This document shows positions 42,203 through 51,593 of a stretch of 64,000 nucleotides of DNA, in pieces. Both the position numbers and the translations under genes were made by a program. The notes beneath the pieces are model-generated. The model had not been told where the DNA came from and ran no database searches. It saw nothing but the letters and a program-made list of their open reading frames with translations. Every line of letters starts with the position of its first letter. The first letter of the stretch is position 1. The DNA comes from Alkalihalobacillus alcalophilus ATCC 27647 = CGMCC 1.3604 (GTDB lineage: Bacteria; Bacillota; Bacilli; Bacillales; Bacillaceae_D): positions 1-64,000 of the forward strand of contig NZ_ALPT02000012.1 of assembly GCF_000292245.2 (NCBI RefSeq). Reading direction: 5' to 3'.

Positions 42203-45200
42203 TTAAGCTTTTGATTCATTCGTTTCGAAATTAAGGTTTAACTTCTCACTTGTTTGATCATCTTCATCATCAAGTTCCATTAACTCAATTTCTTCTTCGT
42301 TACTAGAGAGCATTTTCACATCCATACCGAGTGACTGCAACTCTTTAATTAATACTTTAAACGACTCTGGTACACCTGGTTCTGGAACATTTTCACCTTT
42401 TACAATTGCTTCATACGTTTTCACACGACCAACAACGTCATCTGATTTAACCGTAAGAATTTCTTGTAATGTGTAAGCTGCACCATAAGCTTCAAGTGCC
42501 CAAACCTCCATCTCACCAAAACGCTGTCCACCAAACTGAGCTTTACCACCCAATGGTTGTTGCGTTACTAATGAGTAAGGTCCTGTTGAACGTGCGTGTA
42601 ACTTATCATCAACCATGTGTGCTAGTTTGATCATGTACATGATACCAACAGATACACGGTTATCAAAAGGTTCACCAGTACGTCCATCGTATAATAACGT
42701 TTTACCATCACGAGCCATACCTGCTTCTTCAAGTGTTCCCCAAACATCCTCTTCATTGGCTCCATCAAATACTGGTGAAGCAACATGAATGCCTAGCTTA
42801 CGAGCTGCCATACCTAAGTGGAGCTCAAGCACTTGTCCGATATTCATTCGTGAAGGTACCCCAAGTGGGTTTAACATAATATCGATTGGTGTACCGTCTG
42901 GTAAGTAAGGCATATCCTCTTCCGGTAAAATCCGTGAGATAACCCCTTTATTACCGTGACGACCAGCCATTTTATCGCCTTCATTAATTTTACGCTTCTG
43001 AACGATGTATACACGAACCAATTGGTTTACACCTGGAGGTAATTCATCGCCATCTTCACGGTTAAAGATTTTCACATCAAGCACGATTCCATCGCCACCG
43101 TGAGGAGCACGTAATGAAGTATCACGAACTTCTCGAGCTTTTTCACCAAAAATAGCATGTAATAGACGTTCTTCCGCTGTCAATTCTGTTACCCCTTTTG
43201 GAGTGACTTTACCAACTAGGATGTCCCCGTCTTTTACTTCTGCTCCAACACGAATAATTCCACGGTCGTCAAGGTTTTTAAGTGCGTCTTCCCCAACGTT
43301 CGGAATATCACGTGTAATTTCTTCAGGTCCAAGCTTCGTATCACGAGATTCTGACTCATACTCTTCAATATGAACAGACGTATATACATCATCTTTTACA
43401 AGACGCTCACTTAAAATGATCGCATCCTCATAGTTATAACCTTCCCAAGTCATAAACCCAACCATTACGTTACGACCTAAGGCCATCTCACCTTGTTCCA
43501 TCGAAGGACCATCTGCTAAGATTTCACGTTTTTCAATAACGTCACCTTCACGTACGATCGGTCGCTGATTATAACTTGTTCCTTGGTTAGATCGCACAAA
43601 CTTTTGTAGACGATATTTGTCTAAATCACCTTTGACTTGTTTGCCGTCCATTTCTTCTAATCGGCGTACCCAAATTTCTCTCGCTGTTACGCGTTCTACA
43701 ACACCAGGGTGTTTTGAGACAATCGCCGCTCCAGAATCCTTAGCAGAAACATGCTCCATTCCTGTACCGACAATTGGTGCTTCTGGTACAAGTAATGGTA
43801 CAGCTTGACGTTGCATGTTCGCTCCCATTAAGGCACGGTTGGAGTCATCGTTCTCTAAGAACGGAATACACGATGTTGCTGCAGAAACAACTTGTTTTGG
43901 AGAAACGTCCATATAATCAATACGGTCTTTTGAAACAACAATATTCTCACCACGGAAGCGGGAAATAATATTATCATCAATAAAAGAACCATCATCATTT
44001 AAACGAGCATTCGCCTGAGCGACTACATAATTATCCTCTTCATCTGCAGTTAAGTAATCAATTCGTGCAGTTACTTTACCTGTTTCAGAATCAACACGAC
44101 GATAAGGAGTTTCCATAAAGCCAAACTCATTCACTTTTGCATATGAAGATAAAGAGTTAATTAACCCAATGTTTGGACCCTCTGGTGTTTCAATCGGACA
44201 CATACGGCCATAGTGAGACCAGTGAACGTCACGTACTTCAAATCCAGCACGCTCACGTGTTAAACCACCAGGTCCTAACGCTGATAAACGACGCTTATGT
44301 GTTAATTCCGCTAAAGGATTCGTCTGATCCATAAATTGCGATAACTGAGAAGAACCAAAGAACTCTTTAATCGACGCAATAACAGGACGAATGTTAATCA
44401 GAGCTTGTGGTGTAATCATGTTCGGGTCTTGAATAGACATACGTTCACGAACAACACGCTCCATACGAGATAAACCAATTCTAAATTGATTTTGTAATAA
44501 CTCACCAACAGAACGTAAGCGACGGTTTCCTAAATGATCGATATCATCTGTGTCCCCTACTCCATGTAATAAGTTAAAGAAATAGTTGATTGAAGCAATA
44601 ATGTCAGCTGGTGTAATATGCTTCGTATCACGATCAATCATACCGTTACCCATTACACGAATTGGCATTTCACCATCGACATCATCTGGTGCATAAATAA
44701 GAATCGATTGAAGATCAATATCCTCATCGCCTACTACCCCACCAGTTGTGCGGGCTTTTCTAAAACCAACGTTATTTTCCAAGTAAGGAATAATCCGATC
44801 TAAAGTACGACGATCAAGCATTGTCCCTTTCTCAGCAAGCACTTCTCCTGTTTCAGGATCGATAAGTGTCTCCGCTAAACGTTGATTAAATAAGCGGTTT
44901 TTAATATGAAGCTTTTTGTTGATTTTGTAACGACCAACATTAGCTAGGTCATATCTCTTCGGATCAAAGAAACGTGAATCTAACAAACTTTTGGCGTTTT
45001 CAACTGTTGGTGGTTCTCCCGGACGTAAGCGCTCATAAATTTCTAATAAGGCTTTATCTGAGCTATCCGTATTGTCCTTTTCAAGGGAATTACGTAAATA
45101 CTCATCTTCCCCTAATAAATCAATGATCTCTTGATCAGAACCAAACCCTAATGCACGTAAAAGAACCGTTACGGGTATTTTTCTTGTACGATCGATACGT

Positions 45201-45745
45201 ACATAAACAATATCCTTCGCATCTGTTTCGAGCTCTAACCAAGCTCCACGGTTTGGAATAACAGTTGCGGTAAAGCCCTTCTTCCCGTTCTTATCTGTTT
45301 TTTCACTAAAGTAGACACTTGGCGAACGGACTAACTGGGAGACGATAACACGTTCTGCCCCATTTATGACAAACGTACCTGTTTCTGTCATAAGCGGGAA
45401 GTCACCCATAAATACTTCTTGCTCCTTTACTTCTCCAGTCTCTTTATTAATAAGACGGACTTTTACACGTAAAGGTGCAGCAAATGTAACATCACGTTCT
45501 TTAGACTCATCGACTGGATACTTAGGCTCACCTAAGCTATAGTCAATAAATTCTAAAACCAAATTCCCTGTGAAGTCTTGAATCGGGGAAATGTCTTGGA
45601 ACATTTCACGAAGTCCCTCATCAAGAAACCATTGATAAGAAGCTGTTTGAATCTCGATTAAGTTCGGCAACTCCAAAACTTCATTAATTCTTGCATAGCT
45701 TCTTCGTTGGCGGTGGCGTCCATACTGAACTAGTTGACCTGTCAA
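42203..45745 (-). CDS. rpoB: RNA polymerase beta subunit
   Basis: This protein of 1180 residues starts at TTG 45745 (LTGQLVQYGRHRQRRSYARI) after GAGGGG. GTG 45754 overlaps that site. The rifampicin region SQLSQFMDQTNPLAELTHKR through RRLSALGPGG is the sensitive type at the usual resistance positions. KMAGRHGNKGV and the C-terminal clamp are intact, with an acidic tail rich in Glu and Asp. The 362-base upstream gap holds A/T-rich leader and a possible TATACT -10 (near 45995). Confidence 0.98.
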   Translation of the reverse strand: MTGQLVQYGRHRQRRSYARINEVLELPNLIEIQTASYQWFLDEGLREMFQDISPIQDFTGNLVLEFIDYSLGEPKYPVDESKERDVTFAAPLRVKVRLINKETGEVKEQEVFMGDFPLMTETGTFVINGAERVIVSQLVRSPSVYFSEKTDKNGKKGFTATVIPNRGAWLELETDAKDIVYVRIDRTRKIPVTVLLRALGFGSDQEIIDLLGEDEYLRNSLEKDNTDSSDKALLEIYERLRPGEPPTVENAKSLLDSRFFDPKRYDLANVGRYKINKKLHIKNRLFNQRLAETLIDPETGEVLAEKGTMLDRRTLDRIIPYLENNVGFRKARTTGGVVGDEDIDLQSILIYAPDDVDGEMPIRVMGNGMIDRDTKHITPADIIASINYFFNLLHGVGDTDDIDHLGNRRLRSVGELLQNQFRIGLSRMERVVRERMSIQDPNMITPQALINIRPVIASIKEFFGSSQLSQFMDQTNPLAELTHKRRLSALGPGGLTRERAGFEVRDVHWSHYGRMCPIETPEGPNIGLINSLSSYAKVNEFGFMETPYRRVDSETGKVTARIDYLTADEEDNYVVAQANARLNDDGSFIDDNIISRFRGENIVVSKDRIDYMDVSPKQVVSAATSCIPFLENDDSNRALMGANMQRQAVPLLVPEAPIVGTGMEHVSAKDSGAAIVSKHPGVVERVTAREIWVRRLEEMDGKQVKGDLDKYRLQKFVRSNQGTSYNQRPIVREGDVIEKREILADGPSMEQGEMALGRNVMVGFMTWEGYNYEDAIILSERLVKDDVYTSVHIEEYESESRDTKLGPEEITRDIPNVGEDALKNLDDRGIIRVGAEVKDGDILVGKVTPKGVTELTAEERLLHAIFGEKAREVRDTSLRAPHGGDGIVLDVKIFNREDGDELPPGVNQLVRVYIVQKRKINEGDKMAGRHGNKGVISRILPEEDMPYLPDGTPIDIMLNPLGVPSRMNIGQVLELHLGMAARKLGIHVASPVFDGANEEDVWGTLEEAGMARDGKTLLYDGRTGEPFDNRVSVGIMYMIKLAHMVDDKLHARSTGPYSLVTQQPLGGKAQFGGQRFGEMEVWALEAYGAAYTLQEILTVKSDDVVGRVKTYEAIVKGENVPEPGVPESFKVLIKELQSLGMDVKMLSSNEEEIELMELDDEDDQTSEKLNLNFETNESKA

Positions 45746-46107
45746 CTGATTCACCCCTCAAATCTAGCGTTATAGTATCTAAAATTGACTTCTCTAAATT
45801 GCCTACTTCTCCTGCTTAGCAATCATTGAAGTTATCAAATAAAGAGAAAAATTTTAAAAGAATTTACATCTTATCTTCTTTCAAATTTAAAAGAAGGCAA
45901 GTAAAGACCTTGTTACGTCATATAACAAGATTACATAAAGAAATATGGCTTTGAAAATAAAACCATAATGACATTCTCACATTTGATTATTCTAGTATAA
46001 CCAAAAAATTCCTGCTTTAATCAAAATAAACCTTGACAATTTATTTTTTTGTTCAACAAAAAATAGGTAGTTATACGCATTAAATAACAATACCACAAAA
46101 TAAAGTC
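45746..46107 (-). other. A/T-rich leader between ybxB and rpoB
   Basis: No gene is seen. On the minus strand TTGATT..TATACT (spacer 19) near 45994-46024 could be a weak promoter for rpoB-rpoC. The rest is A/T-rich with several short A runs and no clear terminator. Confidence 0.3.
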
Positions 46108-46713
46108 TCAGTCAATTTTTTTTGCAACTAACAAATAGTAACCTTTTTTCTTTTTAACAATAGAGCAATTGCCAAATACACGCTCTAATTTCTCAACAGC
46201 TGAAGGAGCTCCTTGCTTCTTTTGGATAACAACCCAAAGCTCTCCATTTGTCGCCAAATGCTCATACGCTCTTGCTAAAATATCATGAACAACTTTTTTC
46301 CCTGCTCGTATCGGAGGGTTTGTCACAATCATTGCAAAATCAGTCGGTTCAACCGCCGCTAAAGAATCACTTACAAAAATGGAGACATTCTCAACATGAT
46401 TATTTAAAGCGTTACGCCTAGCAAGCTCCAAAGCCCGCTCGTTTACATCGACCATACATACAGTTCGAGTAGGATGTTTTTTGGCAATCGTCAACCCAAT
46501 CGGTCCATAACCACACCCAACATCCAGAATATCTCCTTCTATTATCGGTGTTGTTAATTCTTCTAGTAGAAATCGACTACCAAAATCAACCTCACCTTTT
46601 GAAAATACCCCTCGATCAGTCGTGAAAGAAAAAGGAAAACCACATAATGTCGTACTCCACTTTTTCTCATCACTTTCTGTAGTTGGTTTATTGGAATAAT
46701 AATGTTCTGACAT
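46108..46713 (-). CDS. ybxB: Class I SAM methyltransferase, RsmC-like (YbxB)
   Basis: This 201-residue protein has a Rossmann methyltransferase domain with SAM motif DVGCGYGPIGLTIA (near residue 60) and the catalytic N-P-P-I motif in VTNPPIRAGK. It resembles the C-terminal catalytic half of the 16S rRNA G1207 enzymes. ATG 46713 with AAAGGA upstream gives the B. subtilis length. Conserved position between rplL and rpoB. Confidence 0.92.
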   Translation of the reverse strand: MSEHYYSNKPTTESDEKKWSTTLCGFPFSFTTDRGVFSKGEVDFGSRFLLEELTTPIIEGDILDVGCGYGPIGLTIAKKHPTRTVCMVDVNERALELARRNALNNHVENVSIFVSDSLAAVEPTDFAMIVTNPPIRAGKKVVHDILARAYEHLATNGELWVVIQKKQGAPSAVEKLERVFGNCSIVKKKKGYYLLVAKKID

Positions 46714-46772
46714 GATTAACGTTCCTTTCATCTTCCCCCAAATAGTATAGTTTGAGTAAGGTATAGAGAGAA

Positions 46773-46803
46773 AAAAAGACCCGCTTTGACGCGAGTCTTT
46801 TTC
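46773..46803 (-). terminator. Terminator after rplL
   Basis: AAAAAGAC(C)CGC and GCG(A)GTCTTTTT form a stem around TTTGAC, with T-run on the minus strand, in the rplL-ybxB spacer. It probably reduces read-through into ybxB and rpoB. Confidence 0.75.
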
Positions 46804-46814
46804 ACTTTATCAAA

Positions 46815-47177
46815 TTACTTAACTTCTACAGAAGCACCAGCTTCTTCAAGTTTAGCTTTGATTTCTTCAGCTTCGTCTTTGCTTGCGCCTTCTTTAACAG
46901 GAGCTGGAGCACCGTCAACAACGGCTTTCGCTTCTTTAAGACCAAGACCAGTGATTTCACGAACCACTTTAATTACGCCGATTTTAGAAGAACCAGCAGA
47001 TGTAAGAATTACATCAAATTCAGTTTGCTCAGCAGCGCCACCGTCAGCAGCTCCACCAGCTACTGCTACAGGTGCAGCAGCAGTAACACCAAATTCTTCT
47101 TCAATTGCTTTAACAAGATCGTTAAGCTCTAAAACTGTCATTTCTTTAATCGCTTCAATAATTTGCTCTTTGCTCAT
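46815..47177 (-). CDS. rplL: 50S ribosomal protein L7/L12
   Basis: This 120-residue Ala/Glu-rich stalk protein starts MSKEQIIEAIKEMTVLELND. The hinge GAADGGAAEQ is followed by the C-terminal factor-binding domain with KIGVIKVVREITGLGLKEAK. It exists as dimers on the L10 stalk. Confidence 0.99.
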   Translation of the reverse strand: MSKEQIIEAIKEMTVLELNDLVKAIEEEFGVTAAAPVAVAGGAADGGAAEQTEFDVILTSAGSSKIGVIKVVREITGLGLKEAKAVVDGAPAPVKEGASKDEAEEIKAKLEEAGASVEVK

Positions 47178-47239
47178 TTTATAGTCCTCCTATAGATTGT
47201 TTTTGAATGTTTTGTTTCTAAGTTAAGCTGAAGCTAATA

Positions 47240-47737
47240 TTAAGCTCCTTGCTCTTCTTTTTGATCGGCAACTGCTTTTGTAGCAAGCGCCATGTTGCGC
47301 ATTGGTGCTTGAAGTACGCTGAGAAGCATAGAAAGAAGTCCATCGCGTGACGGTAGTTCCGCAAGCGCTTTGATTTCTTCCGCAGATGCAACTTGACCTT
47401 CAATAACACCGGCTTTAATTTCAAGAGCTTCGTGTTTTTTCGCGAAGTCATTGATAATTTTCGCAGGAGCAATAACATCCTCGGCACCAAAAGCAATCGC
47501 TGTCGGTCCTACTAAATGTTGGTCTAATTCCGTAAGTTCAGTTGCTTCAGTCGCACGACGAGTTAATGTATTTTTGTATACTTTGAACTCGATACCCGCT
47601 TCACGAAGTTGCTTACGTAATTCAGTTACTTCCGCTACGTTTAATCCACGATAGTCAACAACAACGGTTGATTTGCTATCACGTAATTTCTCTGCAATAA
47701 CTGCTACAACTTGTTGTTTTTGTTCTAGTACGCTCAT
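47240..47737 (-). CDS. rplJ: 50S ribosomal protein L10
   Basis: This 165-residue stalk base protein begins MSVLEQKQQVVAVIAEKLRD and ends with the helix LQAPMRNMALATKAVADQKE, which carries L7/L12 dimers. ATG 47737 with GGAGGT upstream is used; the open frame to 47824 is leader. Expression is probably controlled by a leader attenuator. Confidence 0.98.
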   Translation of the reverse strand: MSVLEQKQQVVAVIAEKLRDSKSTVVVDYRGLNVAEVTELRKQLREAGIEFKVYKNTLTRRATEATELTELDQHLVGPTAIAFGAEDVIAPAKIINDFAKKHEALEIKAGVIEGQVASAEEIKALAELPSRDGLLSMLLSVLQAPMRNMALATKAVADQKEEQGA

Positions 47738-47793
47738 TGTTACACCTCCTAGAGTTTGTAATTCCATACCCGGACGTTTTACGTTTAAGCTAT

Positions 47794-47822
47794 AAAAAGC
47801 CCCCATGTATAGACATGAGGGC
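47794..47822 (-). promoter_or_regulatory. Attenuator hairpin in the rplJ leader
   Basis: On the minus strand GCCCTCATGT (47813-47822) pairs with ACATGGGGGC (47799-47808), followed by five T. It lies about 60 bases before the rplJ start. L10 is known to control its operon through a leader with a terminator in Bacillus. Confidence 0.75.
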
Positions 47823-47978
47823 ATTATGGACTCTTTTATTAAGAATCTATATCGCTTACCTCGGTAGGATGATTAAGCGTGAACGCCCCTACTGTCTACG
47901 GTATGAATGTTTAAATTTATTTATTATGCCTTAGCACACTCCTAAGAGTATACGTGGACTCAAATAAAATGTCAACAA

Positions 47979-48674
47979 TTATTTTGTTAACGCAGTTGCA
48001 TTAACACGAACTCCAGGACCCATTGTTGAAGCAACGGTTACGTTTTTCACGTAAGTACCTTTTGCTGCCGCTGGTTTAGCTTTCATTAAAGTATCAATGA
48101 TTGTTTTGAAGTTCTCTACTAATTTTCCTGTTTCGAACGACACTTTACCAATTGGTACGTGAATGTTACCAGCTTTATCAACACGGTATTCAACTTTACC
48201 TGCTTTGATTTCGTTAATCGCTTTCGTCACATCAAATGTAACTGTTCCCGTTTTAGGGTTTGGCATTAAGCCTTTTGGTCCAAGAACACGACCAAGCTTA
48301 CCAACTTGAGCCATCATGTCAGGAGTTGCAACGATTACGTCAAACTCAAACCAACCTTGGTTGATCTTGTTAATGTAATCTTCGTCTCCAACATAATCCG
48401 CGCCAGCTGCTTCAGCTTCTTTAGCTTTTTCACCTTTAGCGAAAACTAATACAGATTGAGTTTTACCTGTTCCGTTTGGAAGTACAACAGCACCACGGAT
48501 TTGTTGATCCGCTTTTTTAGGATCTACTCCAAGGCGTACAGCTACTTCAACAGTCTCGTCAAATTTAGCTGTTGCTGTTTTTTTAACTAATTCAACTGCT
48601 TCTTCAACTAAGTAAGATACGTCGCGATCAACTAGTTTTAAAGCATCTTGATATTTTTTACTTTTTTTAGCCAT
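47979..48674 (-). CDS. rplA: 50S ribosomal protein L1
   Basis: This 231-residue protein starts MAKKSKKYQDALKLVDRDVS and has GRVLGPKGLMPNPKTGTVTF. It forms the mobile L1 stalk and can repress its own mRNA in many bacteria. ATG 48674 has GAGGA upstream; the upstream frame to 48719 is non-coding. Confidence 0.98.
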   Translation of the reverse strand: MAKKSKKYQDALKLVDRDVSYLVEEAVELVKKTATAKFDETVEVAVRLGVDPKKADQQIRGAVVLPNGTGKTQSVLVFAKGEKAKEAEAAGADYVGDEDYINKINQGWFEFDVIVATPDMMAQVGKLGRVLGPKGLMPNPKTGTVTFDVTKAINEIKAGKVEYRVDKAGNIHVPIGKVSFETGKLVENFKTIIDTLMKAKPAAAKGTYVKNVTVASTMGPGVRVNATALTK

Positions 48675-48725
48675 GCTAATTTCCTCCTCGAATGTGGTTT
48701 TAGCGGTAGGACCTCCCACTATGAA

Positions 48726-48777
48726 AGGTTGCGAACCTAATAAATTAGGATATGAGGGTGACCCTCAATCGCAACCT
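48726..48777 (-). ncRNA. Three-way-junction RNA element in the rplK-rplA spacer
   Basis: The outer stem is a perfect 9-base repeat (AGGTTGCGA with TCGCAACCT, 48726-48734 and 48769-48777). Inside are two hairpins, CCTAA-TTTA-TTAGG (48736-48749) and GAGGG-TCA-CCCTC (48754-48766), given as read on minus. There is no T-run, so it is not a terminator. It is a candidate protein-binding or processing site. Confidence 0.7.
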
Positions 48778-48792
48778 CACGAGTCTTACCAA

Positions 48793-49218
48793 TTAATCTT
48801 CAATCACAATACCCATGCTACGCGCAGTACCTTCTACCATGCGCATTGCTGCTTCAACATCAGCTGCATTTAAATCAGGCATTTTTGTTTCAGCAATCTC
48901 GCGTACCTTATCACGCTTGACTGTTGCAACCTTATTACGGTTTGGCTCACCAGAACCAGACTCAATACCTGCCGCTTTCTTAAGTAGAACTGCAGCCGGT
49001 GGAGTTTTCGTAATAAATGTAAACGAACGGTCTTCAAATACCGTAATTTCAACCGGAATAATTAGACCAGCTTGATCTGAAGTACGAGCGTTAAACTCTT
49101 TACAGAATCCCATGATATTAACACCTGCTTGACCTAATGCAGGACCAACTGGTGGTGCTGGATTTGCTTTTCCAGCAGGAATTTGCAACTTAACCATTTT
49201 AATTACCTTTTTCGCCAC
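48793..49218 (-). CDS. rplK: 50S ribosomal protein L11
   Basis: This 141-residue protein starts at GTG 49218 (AKKVIKMVKLQIPAGKANP) with GGAGG 8 bases upstream. It has the N-terminal thiostrepton/RelA-related domain and the C-terminal rRNA-binding domain with FITKTPPAAVLLKKAAGIES. Placed after nusG. Confidence 0.98.
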   Translation of the reverse strand: MAKKVIKMVKLQIPAGKANPAPPVGPALGQAGVNIMGFCKEFNARTSDQAGLIIPVEITVFEDRSFTFITKTPPAAVLLKKAAGIESGSGEPNRNKVATVKRDKVREIAETKMPDLNAADVEAAMRMVEGTARSMGIVIED

Positions 49219-49271
49219 GTGACACACCTCCTTAGTCCGTGATGTGGTATCCGGGTTTCACCCTCCCACTC

Positions 49272-49297
49272 AAAAAACGGATGCATTCAAGCACCCG
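49272..49297 (-). terminator. Terminator/attenuator between nusG and rplK
   Basis: On the minus strand CGGGTGC (49291-49297) pairs with GCATCCG (49278-49284), including one G-T pair, and is followed by six T. It may end nusG or attenuate rplK. Confidence 0.65.
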
Positions 49298-49375
49298 ATT
49301 GGCTCATGTAAATAAACCACTATCAACCATGAAGATTTTATCACCTTCATCGATTAATTTCAAGTTTTTTTCAAA

Positions 49376-49909
49376 TTAAATCTTTTCCACTTGACTAAAT
49401 TCAAGTTCAACCGGTGTTTCACGACCGAACATATTCACATGAACTTTCAGTTTTTGTTTGTCCGCTAGAATTTCTTCAATAGAACCAACAAAATTCGCGA
49501 ATGGACCTTCCTTCACCTTAACCGACTCTTTTAACTCAAAGTCAATTTCAGCTTTTGGTTCATCGACACCCATTTGGCGTAAGATACGATCCACTTCATC
49601 CGGCATAAGCGCCGTCGGTTTTGAACCAGCTCCCGCCGAACCAACAAACCCTGTTACACCAGGTGTATTTCGCACAACATACCAAGAGTCATCAGTCATT
49701 GCCATTTCAACAAGGACATATCCTGGGAATACTTTACGAGAAACCGTTTTAGTTTTCCCGTTCTTCACTTCAGTTTCTTCTTCAACAGGAACTAAAACGC
49801 GAAAGATCTTGTCAGTCATCTCCATTGATTCAAGACGCTTCTCTAAATTCGCTTTTACTTTATTTTCATACCCCGAGTACGTATGAACAACATACCAGTT
49901 TTTTTCCAT
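49376..49909 (-). CDS. nusG: Transcription termination/antitermination factor NusG
   Basis: This 177-residue factor has an N-terminal NGN domain (WYVVHTYSGYENKVKANLEK, VFPGYVLVEM) and a C-terminal KOW domain (VKEGPFANFVGSIEEI). It binds the polymerase clamp, and in Bacillus promotes pausing. Its order secE-nusG-rplK is conserved. Confidence 0.98.
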   Translation of the reverse strand: MEKNWYVVHTYSGYENKVKANLEKRLESMEMTDKIFRVLVPVEEETEVKNGKTKTVSRKVFPGYVLVEMAMTDDSWYVVRNTPGVTGFVGSAGAGSKPTALMPDEVDRILRQMGVDEPKAEIDFELKESVKVKEGPFANFVGSIEEILADKQKLKVHVNMFGRETPVELEFSQVEKI

Positions 49910-50012
49910 GCTTTTTAGGACGGTAGTGTCCTTCCCTCCTCATAAAGTTTAAAAGAGACTGGCTCATCAACATTAAAGCTCAAATGAGTCCAATCACTCT
50001 TAAACCACCTTA

Positions 50013-50204
50013 TTAGCGAACCAATTGTTCCACAATAGCTGAAATACCTAAATCTACAAGCCAAAAGAATATAGACATAATCAATACAGTTGTAACAACA
50101 ACAATTGTATAACGGGTGAGTTCCTTCCTTGTTGGCCAAGAAACTCTTTTCATTTCACGAACTACACCACCAAAAAAATTGCCACTACTTTTCTCACTTG
50201 CCAA
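50013..50204 (-). CDS. secE: Preprotein translocase subunit SecE
   Basis: This 63-residue protein has the conserved amphipathic segment FFGGVVREMKRVSWPTRKEL followed by one membrane helix. TTG 50204 is used because GGAGGT lies 6-7 bases upstream. The frame is open to 50252 without a better start. SecE clamps SecY. Confidence 0.93.
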   Translation of the reverse strand: MASEKSSGNFFGGVVREMKRVSWPTRKELTRYTIVVVTTVLIMSIFFWLVDLGISAIVEQLVR

Positions 50205-50304
50205 ACGAGACACCTCCAGCACACCAATCAATATAGACAAAAGAAAGCTCATCTATTCCGATTTACGCATATTTTTATTGTGATAGTTTCTTGCATTTTT
50301 AGTA

Positions 50305-50368
50305 TAAAAGAGACTTATTTCTCTCCACCTTCAAAGGGCTAAGTTGCTCCTCAAAAAGAAATAAGTCT
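50305..50368 (-). terminator. Long-loop terminator after rpmG
   Basis: A perfect 12-base pair AGACTTATTTCT (50311-50322) and AGAAATAAGTCT (50357-50368), with a CTTTTAT tail on the minus strand and a loop of 34 bases. It lies between rpmG and secE. Confidence 0.55.
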
Positions 50369-50428
50369 ATATCTGGCTCATACAAAACCTTCAAGATAAA
50401 GAAGAATCTTTCTAAAAAGAAATGTCTC

Positions 50429-50578
50429 TTACTTCGTTTCGCGATGAAGTGTATGTTCATTACAAACTTTACAAAACTTCTTCATCTCAATTCGATTCAT
50501 ATGAGTTTGTTTATTTTTGTTTGTTGAATAATTACGAGATTGACAGATACTGCAGGCAAGTGCCACTTTAGTCGTCAT
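50429..50578 (-). CDS. rpmG: 50S ribosomal protein L33
   Basis: This 49-residue protein starts MTTKVALACSICQSRNYSTN. The four zinc-binding cysteines (CSIC and CKVC) are present, so it is the zinc form. ATG 50578 has GGAGGT upstream. It lies between sigH and secE, where B. subtilis also carries an rpmG copy. Confidence 0.95.
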   Translation of the reverse strand: MTTKVALACSICQSRNYSTNKNKQTHMNRIEMKKFCKVCNEHTLHRETK

Positions 50579-50752
50579 CGTCTGCCACCTCCTAATAGAT
50601 CGTACATACACACATTTTCACTCTAGCACAGCTAAAATTGAGTGTCAATTCAATCTCCAAATTAATAGAGATTTACTTTATTAAATTAAGAGCCGGTAAG
50701 TAGAGAGGAAAAAAAACTTCGAAAAACTCTGAGTGTTAAAATAGGGTTACAT

Positions 50753-50810
50753 AGTTAGCTGCATACCCTTCGCGTTCCGTGGGTGAGTCGGGAGCCTCAC
50801 TGTCCTTAAC
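50753..50810. repeat. Dispersed intergenic repeat, copy B
   Basis: It shares GTTAGCTGCATA with copy A (minus orientation). It also shares the run CGTTCCG-GGGTGAGTCGGG-GCCTC with copy C at 57453-57478 with two mismatches. It lies in the 283-base sigH-rpmG spacer. Confidence 0.6.
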
Positions 50811-50823
50811 GCTTTTAACAAAA

Positions 50824-50851
50824 ACGGTACCTGCTCAACTAACAGGTACCG
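50824..50851 (-). terminator. Terminator after sigH
   Basis: CGGTACCTG (50825-50833) and CAGGTACCG (50843-50851) form a perfect 9-base stem followed by TTTTTGTT on the minus strand. Confidence 0.85.
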
Positions 50852-50861
50852 GTCTTAATTC

Positions 50862-51515
50862 TTATAAAGTAACACCTTTTAATTCAACATATCGCTCTAG
50901 TTTCCTCTTTACTCTTTGCAAGGCATTATCAATGGATTTGACATGCCGGTTTAAATCTTCTGAAATTTCTTGATAGGTTCTTCCGTCTAAATAGAGCATC
51001 AAAACCTGTTGTTCCAAATCACTTAAGATCTCACCCATTTTTAATTCAATATCAGCAAATTCTTCTTGATTAATAAGTAACTCTTCAGGATTCGTTACAC
51101 GTGTTCCACAAATTACGTCGAGTAGTGTACGGTCGGATTCTTCGTCATAAAGGGGCTTGTCCAATGATACATACGAATTTAACGGGATATGCTTTTGTCT
51201 TGTCGCCGTTTTAATCGCCGTAATAATTTGCCTTGTTACACATAATTCTGCAAAAGCTTTAAACGATGATAATTTCTCGCCATTAAAATCGCGAATCGCT
51301 TTGTAGAGACCGATCATTCCTTCTTGCACAATGTCTTCGTGATCAGCACCAATCAGAAAATAAGAACGTGCTTTAGCTCTGACAAAATTTTTGTACTTGT
51401 TGATTAAATACTCAAGTGCCGCTCCATTACCTAAACGTGCTTGTCCTACTAATTGGTCATCATCAAACTGATCTAAATTCGGCTTTACTGCAGTTTCTTG
51501 AAGGTCCATGTTCAA
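50862..51515 (-). CDS. sigH: RNA polymerase sigma-H factor (Spo0H)
   Basis: This 217-residue sigma factor drives early sporulation and competence genes. The region 2 sequence NFVRAKARSYFLIGADHEDI and QEGMIGLYKAIRDFNGEKLS is nearly identical to B. subtilis. The region 4 helix-turn-helix is RTYQEISEDLNRHVKSIDNA. TTG 51515 has GGGGGA 7 bases upstream; ATG 51509 is an alternative with longer spacing. Confidence 0.97.
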   Translation of the reverse strand: MNMDLQETAVKPNLDQFDDDQLVGQARLGNGAALEYLINKYKNFVRAKARSYFLIGADHEDIVQEGMIGLYKAIRDFNGEKLSSFKAFAELCVTRQIITAIKTATRQKHIPLNSYVSLDKPLYDEESDRTLLDVICGTRVTNPEELLINQEEFADIELKMGEILSDLEQQVLMLYLDGRTYQEISEDLNRHVKSIDNALQRVKRKLERYVELKGVTL

Positions 51516-51593
51516 AACAATCCCCCCGACCTAGGTGCTTGTTAAATTATAGAAACATTATATAGCACACTTTTCCAGAAGGTCAACTCCTCT

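Noticed and set aside
46786..47184. 132-codon plus-strand frame opposite rplL
   Set aside because: Composition is Ala/Ser/Thr-rich only because rplL is Ala-rich on the opposite strand. No ribosome site and no independent neighbours.
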